Source: Ehretia macrophylla (lineage: Eukaryota > Streptophyta > Magnoliopsida > Boraginales > Ehretiaceae). Taken from it: DNA of 64,000 nt. Under the pieces are notes generated by a model. The model did not search any database. It was given only the letters and a program-made list of their open reading frames with translations, and had not been told where the DNA came from. The translations under genes and the position numbers were made by a program. The DNA lies in the NCBI GenBank assembly GCA_037974665.1, contig CM075773.1, positions 52,366,917 through 52,430,916 on the forward strand, read 5' to 3'. Position 1 is the first letter of the stretch. Each line of letters opens with the position of its first letter. Shown one piece after another: positions 10,361 to 22,745 of the stretch.

Positions 10361-12100
10361 AAAACTATAGCAAGAAATGAGAATAGATCGTCTCAATATT
10401 TGATTTAGACTTGTCAAACGACGAGGGAATGGTAATAGTTAAATAGGCTACGGCTTAGGATGGTGGTGTACAAGTGATCATGACGTTTCACTCTCTTAAA
10501 AGGGATATTTGAGATGCCTAAAAGTTAAATATGCTGCGGTGTGTACGCTAGTACTATAAAATTGGATATCTTCTTAAAAACCAACAGCCCTTTGGTCTAT
10601 TGGTATACTCTTTGTTGTGAGTGTGAGAAATTACGAAATTATTTCTTATGAGTGATATTCTTTGATATATAGTGTTGTACGATTTAAGCTTCCCTTAAAT
10701 CAATAAATAAATTTTTTAAAAATCTTTTTAAAAGAAAATTATTCAAAACAACGGTTTAGTGGGCTCACATAAGCCATTTGGCTGTTCTAAGCCTTAAGCC
10801 AATGTTAACAACCTCTCTAAATTTTGAGCTCCAACAGCTACACTAAAGGGACTTTCTTTTTTGTGAGTCCCTAAATTTAGTCTATGGCTTCCTATATCTA
10901 GGCAGTTATATTTGGCTCTCTATGTAAATTAGCAATCACATCTAGTAAGATTTAAATTCAAAATTGATCGATATCCAAACACATAGTAAAGTTGATAATG
11001 ATATTGATAAGTTATCTCTTAGGATTTGTTTTTTGTAAAGGTAATCAATGGATAATCTAATAGATTTTTGGTATTACATGGAAAATATATATATACACAC
11101 ACATTGACACATAATATTAATATCCCAAGGGCAAACATTTTTCGTTATGTTAAATGCTTTCATTATTTAGTTTAATATATTATTTTCTGGACAATATACT
11201 TTTTCTTTTTTTTATTTTTATTAGGATTGAGTATGGATAAATATAGCAATGACAATGTAATTTATTTTAAATTTTATCATCTTATTGTGTATGAAATTTG
11301 ATTCATTTTATTTTGGATTTGTTTTATATTTAAATTGATTTTTTTTTACATTATTTTAGATTGGATTTTTATATAAACTATTTTTTTTAAGTAAACAGTT
11401 ACGGCTATGATTAACTGCGATTTTTTAAATATTTAATAGTTTTGGTTTGGTTATTAATTTTTAATTGATCGAGTTTCAGTTATAGTTTTTGTAACATGTT
11501 ATGCTAAATGGTTTTAGTTTGGATATCCTATTCTTTTACAATTAGCTGATCTATTGTCATTCTTAATTCAAATTAGAATCTCCAAATTAGAAATAAAATA
11601 AAAATAATACTAAGAAGTTTCAAATTAAAAAAATATTGCATCATTGAAAAGTAATTATATTAATAATTAAAAATAATATTGATAAATCTTGCGTAGTTTT
11701 TTTTACTGGCGTGATGCTCCTGTGGTTATGTCAGCAATTTCCTTCCTCGTTCAAGGAAAGAGGATCAATGGGGAATCCTTTAGAGGTCTAAAATTGAAAT
11801 TCAACAATTAATTCGATTACTCCCATTAAAAAATAGTTACTTCTGGAATATTAATTATTAATTTGTGATGAGAACCATGTGCCCTTACCTGGTTTTCAAG
11901 TTAAAAAATGTTTGCCTCAAGTTCACACTTCCCCATTGGCAGCTAAAAGTTGGAAATTTTCCCTAGCATAACCAAAAAGGTTGTCGGGGTTGAATATTCT
12001 TGCACTTGGTTAACGTTTTCATCTGATTCCACACAATGGTCACAAATTGTATCTCTAGATTTTCAATGCGAACAGAAGGCAGAATAAAGGGCGACTTGAG
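10361..12100. other. Upstream region of copy A; inverted copy of 40.3-43.9 kb
   Basis: AT-rich and without coding frames. Blocks match copy C's upstream region in reverse. For example, 11090-11160 (CCCAAGGGCAAACATTTTTCG) matches about 42.33 kb, and 11820-12000 (GGAAATTTTCCCTAGCAT) matches about 40.5-40.66 kb. It is also the left half of a local inverted repeat with 12.28-13.64 kb. Confidence 0.65.
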
Positions 12101-12404
12101 AATTTTTTTTTTCCGGTGATTTTAATACACAATCTAACAATACAAATTGATTGAAAGATTATTAAAGCATATCATTTGATGAGGAAAAAACAAATTTAAA
12201 AGATGAAGTGGCAGAGGGTAGGGTGGTGGCAAGCCTACTATACCCTCATCAAACATTAAAGCATATCATTTGAATTAATGGTTGAATTTCAATTTTAGAC
12301 CTCTAAAGGATTCCCCATTGATCCTCTTTCCTCGAACGAGGAAGGAAATTGCTGACATAACCACAGGAGCATCACGCCAGTAAAAAAACTACGCAAGATT
12401 TATC
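11703..12404. repeat. Inverted repeat centre between divergent copies A and B
   Basis: The 11703-11809 segment (TTACTGGCGTGATGCTCC ... TTGAAATTCAACAATT) reappears inverted at 12283-12387 with very few differences, and the match continues outward on both sides. Spacer 11810-12282 holds single-copy AT-rich sequence. A third copy lies at about 40.67-40.79 kb. Copy B's upstream sequence was therefore inverted and joined to that of copy A. Confidence 0.8.
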
Positions 12405-12866
12405 AGGGTCTTGCAATATTATTGAGATCTGACTACACGATATTCTAAGAAAAGGATAAGGTTATTCCGAAGAGGCTCTCTATTTTTTCTCTATAATAAA
12501 GAGAGTAAAATGAGTGAGACTTTTTATTTCAAGTTTACTTTATTTCAGTTTCACTCTAATAACACTTTCTATTTTAGCTAACACATAAAGGATATGATTT
12601 TTTAATTTTTAAATCATTGACGGGTATGTTCAAAAGATTAGTGATAACATTAATATTATTTCTAATTATTAATATAATTACTTTTCAATGATATAATACC
12701 CAAATAAAAATAATACTAAGTTTTAAATTAAAAAAAATATTATATCAGTGATAACATTAATATTATTTTTAATTATTATATAATTACTTTTCAATGATAT
12801 AATATTTTTTTTAATTTGAAACTTCTTAGCATTATTTTTATTTGAGTAAAATGCACCATACCCCTG

Positions 12867-13136
12867 TGTTTTCACAAAGTTGTATTATAAACTGTGTTTT
12901 ATGGAAAACGTTGCATAGGACCCCCGCCGTCTATTTTTCTGTCAATTTTAACGTGAGTATAATACACACGTCTAAGATGCAAGTATGACATTTATCCTCT
13001 AGTGTTTTCACAAAGTTGTATCATAAACTTTGTGTTTTATGAAAAATGTTGCATATGACCCTTGCAGTCTATTTTTTTGTCAATTTTAACGTGAGTATAA
13101 TACATACACCTAAGATGTAAGTATGACATTTATCAA
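12867..13136. repeat. 135-bp tandem duplication
   Basis: Two adjacent units start GTGTTTTCACAAAGTTGTAT at 12867 and 13002 and both contain GTCAATTTTAACGTGAGTATAATAC. The sequence is related to the ends of the fold-back element at 56.16-57.83 kb (GAGTAAAATGCA ... start), so it is probably a MITE fragment. Confidence 0.75.
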
Positions 13137-13696
13137 GTTGTAAAACACATAGAGAAGGACAAAAATACCCTTTTTCGAACAATAACTGAAACTCGATGAA
13201 TTTTTAATTAATAACCAAACCGAAACCACTAATATTCAAAAAATCGCAGTTAATCATAACCATAACTGTTTACTTGAACAACAAAAAAAGTAGTTTATAT
13301 AGAAAGCCAATCTAAAATAATGTAAAAAAAAAATCAATTTAAATATAAAAAACACAAAATAAAATAAATCAAAATCCATGCACAACAAGATGATAAAATT
13401 TAAAATAAATTACATTGTCATTATAATATTTATCCATAAATAAATATTTAATCCTAATAAAACTAAAAACGGTAAAATATTTGTCCATAAATAAGATAAT
13501 AAACTAATTAACAATGAAAGCATTTGGCAAAATGACAAATGTTCGCCCTTGGGATATTAATATTATATGTGTCAATGTTTGTATATATGTACAAAAACAC
13601 ACACATACACATATTTAACTATTACCATTCCCTCGTCTTTTGACAAGTCTAAATCAAATATTGAGACGATCTATTCTCATTTCTTGCTATAGTCTT

Positions 13697-14061
13697 ATGG
13701 CTGCTAACACGAAAGCTTTTGTCGATAGAATTTTCTTACGCTGGTTAGCATCATTATGTAGCCAGGATCTTAATCTCTTTCCTGTGGATGCAACAACAAG
13801 CATGCTCAGGACTGGTTATCAGCTCAATTCCGAATGGAATCTTTATTCTGATGGTGGGAATTTCAGCTTAGGATTTTTCACCATGGCAGCCACAAATTAT
13901 AGTTACCTTGGGATATGGTATACAAGAGATGATCCAGCGAGATTAGTATGGGTTGCCAATCCAAACAAACCTTTGATTAAGAATTCAGCAATACTCACAA
14001 TCGACATCTCTGGAACATTGAAGATCAGTAATGGAGGAAACTATGTGGTGGACATTTCTTT
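13697..14061 (+). pseudogene. G-type lectin S-receptor-like kinase, copy B: first 120 codons only
   Basis: It starts with MAANTKAFVDRIFL and continues in frame through the bulb-type lectin region (LGIWYTRDDPARLVWVANPN), almost identical to copy C. Homology stops inside exon 1 after GGACATTTCT near 14061, where a ~148-bp repeat array begins. The open frame then runs on by chance into the repeat to 14119. The last residues of that frame (FPWREMLEMH) are repeat-derived. An upstream in-frame ATG at 13640 is conserved in copy A, but the signal peptide is best explained by the 13697 start. A lectin stub of this size has a signal peptide and part of a mannose-binding-like fold but no kinase. Confidence 0.85.
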
Positions 14062-14540
14062 CCCGTGGAGAGAGATGTTAGAGATGCACAACGATGAAAG
14101 CGGTTTAATGAGGCAGTAATTTAATAGTCGACAAAATATTTCTCTTTTTATTATGATCTTCTATCATGTGGAGAGATATTTTAGAGAACTACTTTCTATA
14201 GTTATGGAGACGAATCAATTTGATAATGTTATGCGAATCGATGATAGCAGTTTAATGAGGCGGTAATTTAATAGTTGACATAATATTTCTCTTTTACTTC
14301 TATGATCTTCTATCCTGTAGAGAGATTTTAAAGAATTACTTTCTCCAGTTACGGAACCGACTCAATTTGACAATGTTATGCGTAGCGATGAACGCAGTTT
14401 AATGAGGGAGTAATTTTAATAGTCGACAAAATATTTTTCTTTGGTCTTCTATCTTTTGGAGAGAGATTTAGAGAATTACATTCTACAGTTACGAAGTTGA
14501 TTCAGTTTAATAATGTTATGCATGGCGAAGAAAGCGGGGC
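14062..14540 (+). repeat. ~148-bp repeat array, forward units
   Basis: About three units run from the copy B breakpoint. The unit contains GGAGAGAGAT, GAATTAC..TTCTACAGTTACG, AATGTTATGC, GATGAAAGCGGTTTAATG and TAATAGTCGACAAAATATTT. The units differ by substitutions and small indels. No coding capacity is visible. Confidence 0.8.
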
Positions 14541-14814
14541 ATTAAACATATATAAGTAGGGTTAAATTAAGGAAAGGATAGCAGGCCATTGAATGATGAA
14601 AGTCAAGATGGAAAGCTATCCAAACTTGAAAACATCACCCGCTCACATGTACTGCTTGAACCAAGTCAAGTAAAATGAAAAAATAAAATAAAAATTCAGG
14701 GTTGCAAAATATAGTGAAATGAAACACAAGAAATGACTGGCTTTTGGTCTAATCTTTCTTATTTTAAGGGGCGAGTGTCAAATGCGGTGTGCTCCCGAGT
14801 TCGATTCACACAAT
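14541..14814. other. Spacer between opposing repeat arrays
   Basis: Contains a segment (CTATCCAAACTTGAAAACATC ... ACATGTACTGCTTGAACC) repeated in the same orientation at about 38.97-39.03 kb. No coding signal. Confidence 0.55.
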
Positions 14815-15890
14815 GTAATTTTTTAAAATCTCTCTCCACTGGATAGAAGATCATAGAAAATAAAAAGAGAAATATTTTCTCCACTATTAAATTACTAAAC
14901 TGCGTTCATCACTATGCATAACATTGTCAAATTAAGTCGGCTTTGTAACTGAAGAATGTAATTCTCTAAAATCTCTCTCCACGGGATAGAAGATCATAGA
15001 AGGTAAAAAAGAGAAATATTTTGTCGACTATTCAATTATTGCCTCATTAAACCGCTTTCATCACTACTCATAACATTGTCAAATTGAGTCGGCTCCATAT
15101 CTGGAGAGTGTAATTCTCTAAAATCTCTCTCCACATGATAGAAGATCATAGAAGATAAAAAGAGAAGTATTTTGTCGACTATTAAATTACCGCCTCATTA
15201 AACCGCTTTCATCGATATGCATAACATTGTCAAATCGAGTCGGCTTTGTAACCGTAGAATGTAATTCTCTAAAATCTATCCATGGGATAGAAGATCATAG
15301 AAGGTAAAAAGAGAAATATATCATTTTATCGCTATGGATAACATTGTCAATTTAAGTCAACTCCGTAACTGTAGAATGTAATTCTCTAAAATCTCTCTCC
15401 GCAGGATAAAAGATCATAGAAGCTAAAAAGAGAAATATTATGTCGACTATTAAATTACTACCTCATTAAACCGCTTTTATCGATATGCATAAGATTGTCA
15501 AATTGAGTGGGCTTCGTAAGTGTAGAATATAATTCTCTAAGATCTCTCTCCCTATCATAGAAGATCATAATAAAAAGAGATATATTTCGTCGACTATTAA
15601 ATTATTGTCTTATTAAACCACTTTCATCACTACGCATAACAATAACTTAAGTATCAGAGTGCTCACGTAGGACCAACCCACACCTATTCCTTAGTTGCAG
15701 GTCATGTGAGTTACATAAAAAACACCAAGGGATCAGTTTGTACTTTAACAAATGTCAAACTAGGTCGGCTTCGTAACTATATAATGTAATTATCTAAAAT
15801 CTCTCTCCACAGGATAGAAGATTATAGAAGGTAAAAAGTGAAATATTTTTTCGACTATTAAATTACCGCCTTATTAAACTATTAGAGATG
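14815..15890 (-). repeat. ~148-bp repeat array, inverted units
   Basis: Seven copies of the same unit in reverse. The ATCTCTCTCC landmark or its variant recurs near 14829, 14975, 15124, 15273, 15393, 15541 and 15801. Spacing is 146-149 bp, except a shortened unit (about 120 bp) and one interval of 260 bp that holds an insert at about 15640-15770. With the forward array this makes a palindromic repeat cluster. Single partial units also lie at 38598-38655 and 38855-38890. Confidence 0.82.
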
Positions 15891-16990
15891 AGCTTTTTAT
15901 ATTATTTTTTATCTTCGATATGCCTCTACACATGCCGTCTGAATTCGTTTTTTTAGTCATATACGTGCACAATTTTAATATTTTTAAATGATTGGTGGTG
16001 AGGCTTGAACCATATACTGTATGGTCACTGGGGCTCTAATACTATTTTAAATTACCATATCATCTAAAAGTTTAACCTGTTAAAAATAAATTTATTATAT
16101 TATTTATAATTTTCAACATAAAAAAAAACGACTAATGAAAAGTATTAATTTTTCTCATTAGATCTAACTTTTACAATATAAAATGTCATAGGTTTTATTT
16201 GGGAAAAATAAAATGTTATATTTATAACAGAATTTGGGAGAGAAGTTGTTCGTTGTTAGCCTTTACTTAGACTTGGATACAATGCCTAATCTAACACTAT
16301 TTTCATGGGAATTGAATAATCATACATTTCTTTGACAAAAAAAAAAGAATAATCATACATTTCATGAGATGAATATTCAATTATATAATTTTTTAATACT
16401 CCTCCTTGAATATTCATGTCTAAATAATATACCTCAGTAAACTTTACTTTGGAAAAAAAAAATAGTGAGACAAATATCCTAGTGAAAAAAAAAATGGGTG
16501 CAATATTTGAAAGGTGAAATAGATTTTTTTTTTTTACTTAACTCTACCTTTATGTTTGACAATTAATAGGACTTACAAACTTGATTGCACTATATATTAC
16601 ATAAATTTTAATTAATCTACTAACCCTACTAATCTCAATAACGATGTCATAATATAGGATTTTAATGTAGATGGTTATATGAATCTTTAAAGAATATAAA
16701 TCCAAGATAACATTAGATGCATGGACTTTTCAATATTGTTCTTATTCTTTTATGAATCCATAAAATATGTTATTTCGTAAGGTTATATATCGGTTCATAA
16801 TATTGAACCGTCACAATCTTCAATTCATATAATGTGATTATGAGGTCACCTTAAGTCCACAACTTTTTTTTATTACTTCGAGTCGTTGCACATCATGTTA
16901 CTTTCCCTTTCGGGGCAGTTAATTGCGTTTAATTAACTTAAATATTCACCGAAAACAGAAAAAAAGATTACAAAGTTGACAAACATAATG
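15891..16990. other. Non-coding; inverted match to 33.8-38.5 kb
   Basis: Blocks match the right arm in reverse: 15900-15990 against about 38.43-38.51 kb, 16265-16330 against about 37.2-37.27 kb (AACACTATTTTCATGGGA), and 16865-16960 against about 33.77-33.85 kb (TTACTTCGAGTCGTTGCAC). No coding frames are seen. Confidence 0.6.
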
Positions 16991-17099
16991 AGTAGTTGAT
17001 CATCGTTTTAAGGAGATTCAAATCCGAAAAAAATAATGCCTAGGTTTTTAAGTCTCAACAAACAGGGTGAGGAGGCTACTTGTTGGAAGGACATATTAA

Positions 17100-17520
17100 A
17101 TTTCTTGAAGTTAAAGCCTAAGTTTGAGATCATGTGAAGTTGGAGGATTCTGTTATGGATCAATAAGGAGATGGCCCAATCGTTATTCAAGAGGAACCCA
17201 CGCACGAGTTGGTTAACACTGGCCCAGTTCGCAGGGAGAGCACTAAAGCTAAAATTGCACCTCAATTCCTGAAGGGCTATGTGACTAATTAGTTGTAACG
17301 GAATTATGTTAGGCATTGAGCATTAGATCTATGAGGCAGTGTATAGAAGGCCAAGTAGAGCACAGTGACTAGCAAGCAAACACTCATTTTCTTAGTTCTT
17401 TTTTTTTTCTGTAATTTTCAATTCCGTTATTGTCATCTCAATATAAGTTCTCTGTTTCTGCAATATTCTTCTTTTGTTTCTGTTATACAGGCTCTCCCTA
17501 AAATCCAAACTATTACAGAT
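17100..17520 (+). mobile_element. Degenerate LTR-retrotransposon 3' end (tentative)
   Basis: One frame over 17166-17300 ends in a basic segment (RRESTKAKIAPQFLKGYV) and a stop. This resembles the basic C-terminal tails seen in plant retrotransposon polyproteins. It is followed by TTGTAACGGAATTATGTTAGG and T/C-rich sequence like an LTR. No matching 5' end or LTR pair is found. It could be another kind of relic. Confidence 0.3.
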
Positions 17521-20500
17521 TCTACGATTTTAAATGAAGATTTAATTCTCTAGTTTTGAAAATGATGTGTTTAGATGAAATTATAAAGTAATAAAATACG
17601 CTATCTTTTTTTTACTCTTTTTTGTTGCTCAGTTCAATTTAGTCTGCTGTAAAATATAATTTTTTGATGTGTCATTACCAACTTACAAATCCAAATAATT
17701 CAATTAATCATTAGTCTACCAGTCAAATCACATTAATTATAAACCATCTTACAAGACAACGCTACCTTAAACTATGTTTTAGATTCTGGATGAAAAAGCA
17801 AAAAGAAAACTAAGGGATTTAAGTTTTCTTTATTTGAGTAGCACTATATGTTGATAAGGAAAATATTTAGCATTTCTTTATTTGGATTGAAGAAGGAATA
17901 AAATAATTTTCACATATATCGTTATGAGTATTTTTTTTTTTTTTTAGTTGGACATGAAATGATAATTTCCTGAAAAGCAAATGGATACTTTTATAACTAT
18001 ACCATCCTCTTCTTTCCATTTTCCACCAATTCACAAGGACAAAAAGTATTTTTTATTTAGGAGAAATTGTAGGATAATGAGTATCCATTAATTTCCACCC
18101 CTTAAATACATTTTGAATGCAAACGAGCTCTCGTTGCATTTTAAACCTTAGTCATTGCAAATTTCAACTCTGATTATCATATTATATCTCCAAATTATAT
18201 GATTGGCTACTTCAAAATGAATTTATCAATACTACAATTTCATCCATCGTTTAATGGAATCAAATGCAATGAATATGAAAATGTTCAAATTTCATTGTTG
18301 GAGTTACATGTGTGCACTTGGAGAAATTACTAGCATGATAAGCCACTACATAGTGGTGTGAATATTATTGAAATTATCATCACCTTTGTGATATAATAAG
18401 ACCATAAAGAAATTAAAGTGCAGTTGGAGAAATAATTAAAACTTTCTTCAAGATAAAAGAAGTTTGTTACCAACTACATTGTACTAATTAGAGAAGTTCT
18501 TCTTTTTACCCTTTTATTCAATAATTTTCGGGGTAGAGAACTTTCAACAATTTTCCTACCACTAAGATAGAAACCCTTATCAATAAAAATTTCAACAAGT
18601 CTTTTGCAAGAGATAATGGTTAAGGATGGATACCAAAAGTTTTAGAGATTCCAACTTTAATGTTTTCCACAGAATATGAATGAAATTGTGTTGATTCTTA
18701 ATTCTTCAAGTAGTTGTCAATTATATTAGAATTGCCTTTGTATTGATAATGTAGTCCTACTATATGGGGGTTCTTGTATGGCTTATCACCTCTACCAATA
18801 AAAGGGTTAAATGCATTCTTAGCATATATAACCTCATCGGACTTTTAGGAAAATATTCCAATAGCCACTAAACGTATACGAAGTTCTAAAACACTTACTA
18901 AAATTTTCTTTTATTTTAAATTGGTAGATAAACATAACGTTTTTATTCATTTACTCCATTCTGTTTATTTTAGAGGTTAAGTCTAACCAAATCTTGCTCA
19001 TGTCAGTAAAAATATGTGATTTTATTTAAAATAAACTATCTACAAAAAATAAAAGTAAAATTGAAAAATGATCAAGAAACAGAAATGCCCTTGTGCCACA
19101 TTTTTTTTTAAATCTTTTTAACTGTTAAGCTATTTCTGAATTAAGTTACAATAAAAATGGTATTTTGTAAATGGAGAACGGTATTTTGAGATTAAAAATT
19201 TTATATTTGGAGGGAAAACCAAATTTACCATTTCCTATTCTCAATTTGGAAGAGTGTATCTCACTGTTCATTTGGATTAAAAAAATGTAATTTTTCACCT
19301 AAGTGTAAACATTTAAGAAGTTTATGTAGATGATTTTGAAATTAAATGAGCTAGTTTATATTTTTGTAGTTAAAAACATGAAGAGACTATGTCTATTAAA
19401 TCTTTAAGCAATGGTAAAAAGAATACAATTTTGTAATAAGGCTAATGTCTTCTAGCACTAGTCAAATTTCAACTCCTATTTCTTAAACTCTCCCTTGATA
19501 TCAGGAAAAGGAAGGAAAGGTTTATGTAATCACATTTCAAGGTATAAGAAGTTTTGTTTTACTTTTTGATTTAATTTTAAGATTAATGTTGGAGATATAC
19601 TAATAAGTTAGAATGTTGAATTTGATGAACTTTTGTTCTTTTTCTTTTGGTAAATTATTTTTTCCTTTTCCAAGAGAAATTTGTGTTAAATTGAAAATTA
19701 AGTTTGATCCCTTAAATGGGTGGTACTCTATTCCTCGTAATGTTTTTCACATAGACAAGTACACCATGTCAAATGACTTTAATAGCAAAACAAAGGGTAA
19801 GGCTAGTGAACTTATAGCTTGTCGTATTAACTTAGAGATAGTTTCAATTTTCATTTTCACTATTGGATATATAAGATATATTGATAGCATTTAATACCAA
19901 ATCCCTCTTAAGGGCATATATTAATAGCATATAGTTTGAATTTGAATTATGAAATTTATTAATATCAAATGTGATATTCACAAGAAAGCTCAAGGCATGA
20001 ATCACATTATCTTTTTCCTTTTTCCTTCGTTATGTATCCTGGTCATTATCATTGTCACACTTTACAAGAAAACATTTTCATCACTAGTTGTTATTATAAG
20101 TTTTACTTATCTTTTCCATGAAGGGTAAATTTGTATGAACAATAGAATTTTATATTCTTCTTTAACCCGCCAATCTTCTATCTCAGGTCAGTCTTGTTTT
20201 TAAAATGTGCAGGTCCATTCACATTTTTCACTTTTTCTCACTTCGAACTCACCACATATTTAACTTCTCTCATTTCAGGCTCACCACTCCTCGAACTCTC
20301 TCTTTCTTTCACTTCGGTCCTACTCACATATCTCACTTCTCTTTCACTTCGAACATACCCATCTCAATACGTTGAATTAAGACGTTTAAAAATATCAAAA
20401 AGCATGGGACGTTTTCAAAAAATTTCCTTTCTCTATTGGGTAAATATAGCAATAAATGTGAGATAGGGAAAGTCATTAAAACACTTTATGTCCTGTGCAT

Positions 20501-20863
20501 GGCATCTGTCAACTTCGAAGTTGGATGCTATCTTTTTGGAACTAGAAATTTGACTACTGGTCCAACACTAATGGATTTCTTTGTAATGTTGTGAATTTAT
20601 TAGCAAAACTTAGCAATCGTTAATTATTGATATAATATAATAAAATAATATGAATAATTAACAGTCATTAAATTCTATTTATAACTTTACAATATTATAA
20701 GAGAATCCGTATCCTAACACCTTAGGATTTATAAAACCTACACACCCATACAAATCTCTTCAATCCCAGTACCACATCAACAGGCCATTTCCACTTTCAA
20801 AGCCTATCTTTTGGCACATTTGAAACCCAATGTTACAAGCAGATCCCACTAGAACAAGAAAAA
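17521..20863. other. AT-rich intergenic DNA
   Basis: No gene, RNA or clear repeat recognised. Short open frames such as 19613-19894 and 20194-20466 have low-complexity or AT-driven composition. I regard them as chance. Confidence 0.55.
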
Positions 20864-21042
20864 ATGATCGAGAAAACCATTAAAACATTCACAAACAATA
20901 CCTATCCCCATTGGTATGATCCAAAAACTGGTATATATCACAGCAAACACCCTCCTGTCAACTTACCATCAGACCCTTTTGTTGATGTTGTTTCATTTCT
21001 TTTCTCACATAAACACATTGGTAACACAACACTTGTTGATTA
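20864..21042 (+). pseudogene. 4-coumarate-CoA-ligase-like gene, N-terminal exon fragment
   Basis: The frame from ATG 20864 reads WYDPKTGIYHSKHPPVNLP and then DPFVDVVSFLFSHKH. This is the typical N-terminus of plant 4CL-like acyl-activating enzymes, some of which act in peroxisomal jasmonate-precursor activation. The family uses ATP to make an acyl-AMP and then an acyl-CoA thioester. After about 60 codons the reading enters the LTR of a Ty1/copia element at 21043. The last exon of the same kind of gene lies 3 kb downstream in the same orientation (23975-24103), and everything between is missing. The gene is therefore a relic. The family assignment rests on recalled sequence similarity. Confidence 0.65.
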
Positions 21043-21316
21043 TGTTGGAATATGGAAGAAACTATTTTATCGTAGAGAGAAAATAAATAGAAAATAATAT
21101 GGAGACTCTAAACAAAATTTTTATTGATCTAATATTTTAGTATGACTACAATTGAAAAATTGACCCCTATTTATAGATTCACAAAAATCCTATACCAATT
21201 AGGATATAGTTCTAGGACACTATTATCTACTAAGAAAAGACTATCTAGTCAAAAAACCAATTTAAAACTAACTACAATTAATGTAATAGAGTCCTAACCA
21301 AGTTTATCTACTAACA
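21043..21316 (-). repeat. 3' LTR of the Ty1/copia remnant
   Basis: Minus-strand LTR begins TGTTAGTAG and ends CCAACA (TG...CA). It has a TATA box CTATAAATAGGGG at 21164-21176 and an AATAAA signal downstream. Directly preceded by the polypurine tract. Confidence 0.8.
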
Positions 21317-21330
21317 TCCTCCCTTAAACT

Positions 21331-22745
21331 TGATTTGACTCTTGTAACTCCGAGCGAAGCTCTAAGTTTCTTGAACACGTCACTCTTGAGTGGTTTTGTA
21401 AGAATGTCTGCAACTTGATCTTGAGACTTCACATACTCTATCTTCACTTCCTTCCTTGTGATGCATTATCTAATAAAATGGTAACGCGTGTCAATGTGCT
21501 TGTTTCTTCCATGAAAGATTGGATTCTTGGCTAAGGCAACTGCAGACTTGTTATCAACATAAATCTCTACTGGCTCTTCTTGAGGCATATTGAGTTATTT
21601 CATCAAACTCCTTAACCATAAAGAATGGCAAACACATGAAGTAGCAGCTACATATTCAGCTTCACATGTAGAAAGTGTGACAATGGGTTGCTTCTTGGAA
21701 CTCCAAGTGAATGTATCTCCCATAAAGAAAAGATATCCACTAGTACTCTTTCAATCATCAAGATCATCAGCCCAATCACTATCGATGTACCCCACAAGTT
21801 TGAAATCCTCGGAGTGGGAGTATAAAAGTCCATGATCAAGAGTTCCTTTGATGTAGCGAAGTATTCTCTTGGCAGTCTTCAGATGTGCATTGGTAGGGGC
21901 CTCCATAAAGCGACTCACAAGTCCTACACCAAAGAGAATATATGGTCTTGTGCAAGTCCAGTATCTCAAGCTTCCAATCAGGCTCTTGAAAAGTGTTGGA
22001 TTTACATGCTCTTCTTCATCAACCTTTGACAATTGTACTCCACATTCAACAGGGGTATTAATAGGTTAACAATTTTCCATCTTGAATTTCTTGAGAATTT
22101 CCCTTGTATAACCTTCTTGAGAAATAAATATTCTTTCATCTGTTTGCTTCACTTGAATTCCAAGATAATAAGACATAAGTCAAATATCAGTCATCTCAAA
22201 TTCTCTTGCCATTGTCCTCTTGAAGTCTTCAAATAAGCTTGGGTTGTTGCTAGTAAAAATTAAGTCATCCACATACAAGCAAACAATCAACACATCTTCA
22301 TTCTCATGTTTGGTATAGAGAGTATGCTCATACGAACACTTGAAGAAATTATTATGATGGAAGTATTCATAAATTCTTCTATACAAAGCTGTTATAGCTT
22401 GTTTTAGGCCATAAAGAGCCTTTTTTAACTTCGAGACCTTATTTTCACACTTTTTCTTCACATAGCCTAATGGTTGTTGAATATAAATCTCTTCATCAAG
22501 AAAACCATTCAAGAATACATATTTAACATCCAATTGTTAAATTTTCCATCTGTGTTGGACTACTAGAGATATGATAAATCTTATAGTTTCCAAGCATGCA
22601 ACAGGAGCAAATACCTCGTCATAGTCAATGCCAGCTCATTGACTATAGCCTTTTGCAACTAGTCTTGGCTTGTACCTTTCAACTTCACCTTTAGCATTCT
22701 TCTTCATCTTGTAAACTCACTTCATACATTGAAGTACCTTTATAT
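21331..22745 (-). pseudogene. Ty1/copia pol: RT and RNase H, broken
   Basis: The minus strand reads in order: RT start (YKPRLVAKGYSQ, DYDEVFAPVA, near 22.6 kb), DVKYVFLNGFLDEEIYIQQP, the catalytic LYVDDLIF near 22.28 kb, the LKTAKRILRYIKGT connection, and RNase H with DSDWADDLDD near 21.76 kb and remnants of the DNKSA and HIDTRYHF motifs to about 21.4 kb. Stops and frameshifts interrupt it at several points (for example between 22180 and 22032, and at 21751). It is not functional. Confidence 0.85.

Larger units (their letters stand above)
21043..22745 (-). mobile_element. Ty1/copia retrotransposon remnant
   Basis: On the minus strand this runs from the RT region through RNase H to a polypurine tract (TTTAAGGGAGGA, 21317-21328) and a 274-bp 3' LTR. 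Its 5' half, including gag, integrase and the 5' LTR, is missing. It landed in the first exon of the 4CL-like gene. The 5 bp beyond the LTR are GATTA (21038-21042), and the partner duplication is not identifiable. Confidence 0.85.

Noticed and set aside
13640-13696. Upstream ATG as the true start of copies A and B
   Set aside because: The 19 extra residues precede a good signal peptide starting at MAANTK. Copy C starts there and lacks the upstream ATG context.
14062-15890. Regularly spaced repeats as a possible CRISPR array
   Set aside because: Plant DNA. The whole ~148-bp unit repeats with no short-repeat/unique-spacer pattern.
19613-20466. Open frames of about 90 codons in 19.6-20.5 kb
   Set aside because: AT-driven or CT-rich low-complexity sequence, with no domain, splice context or homologue recognised.
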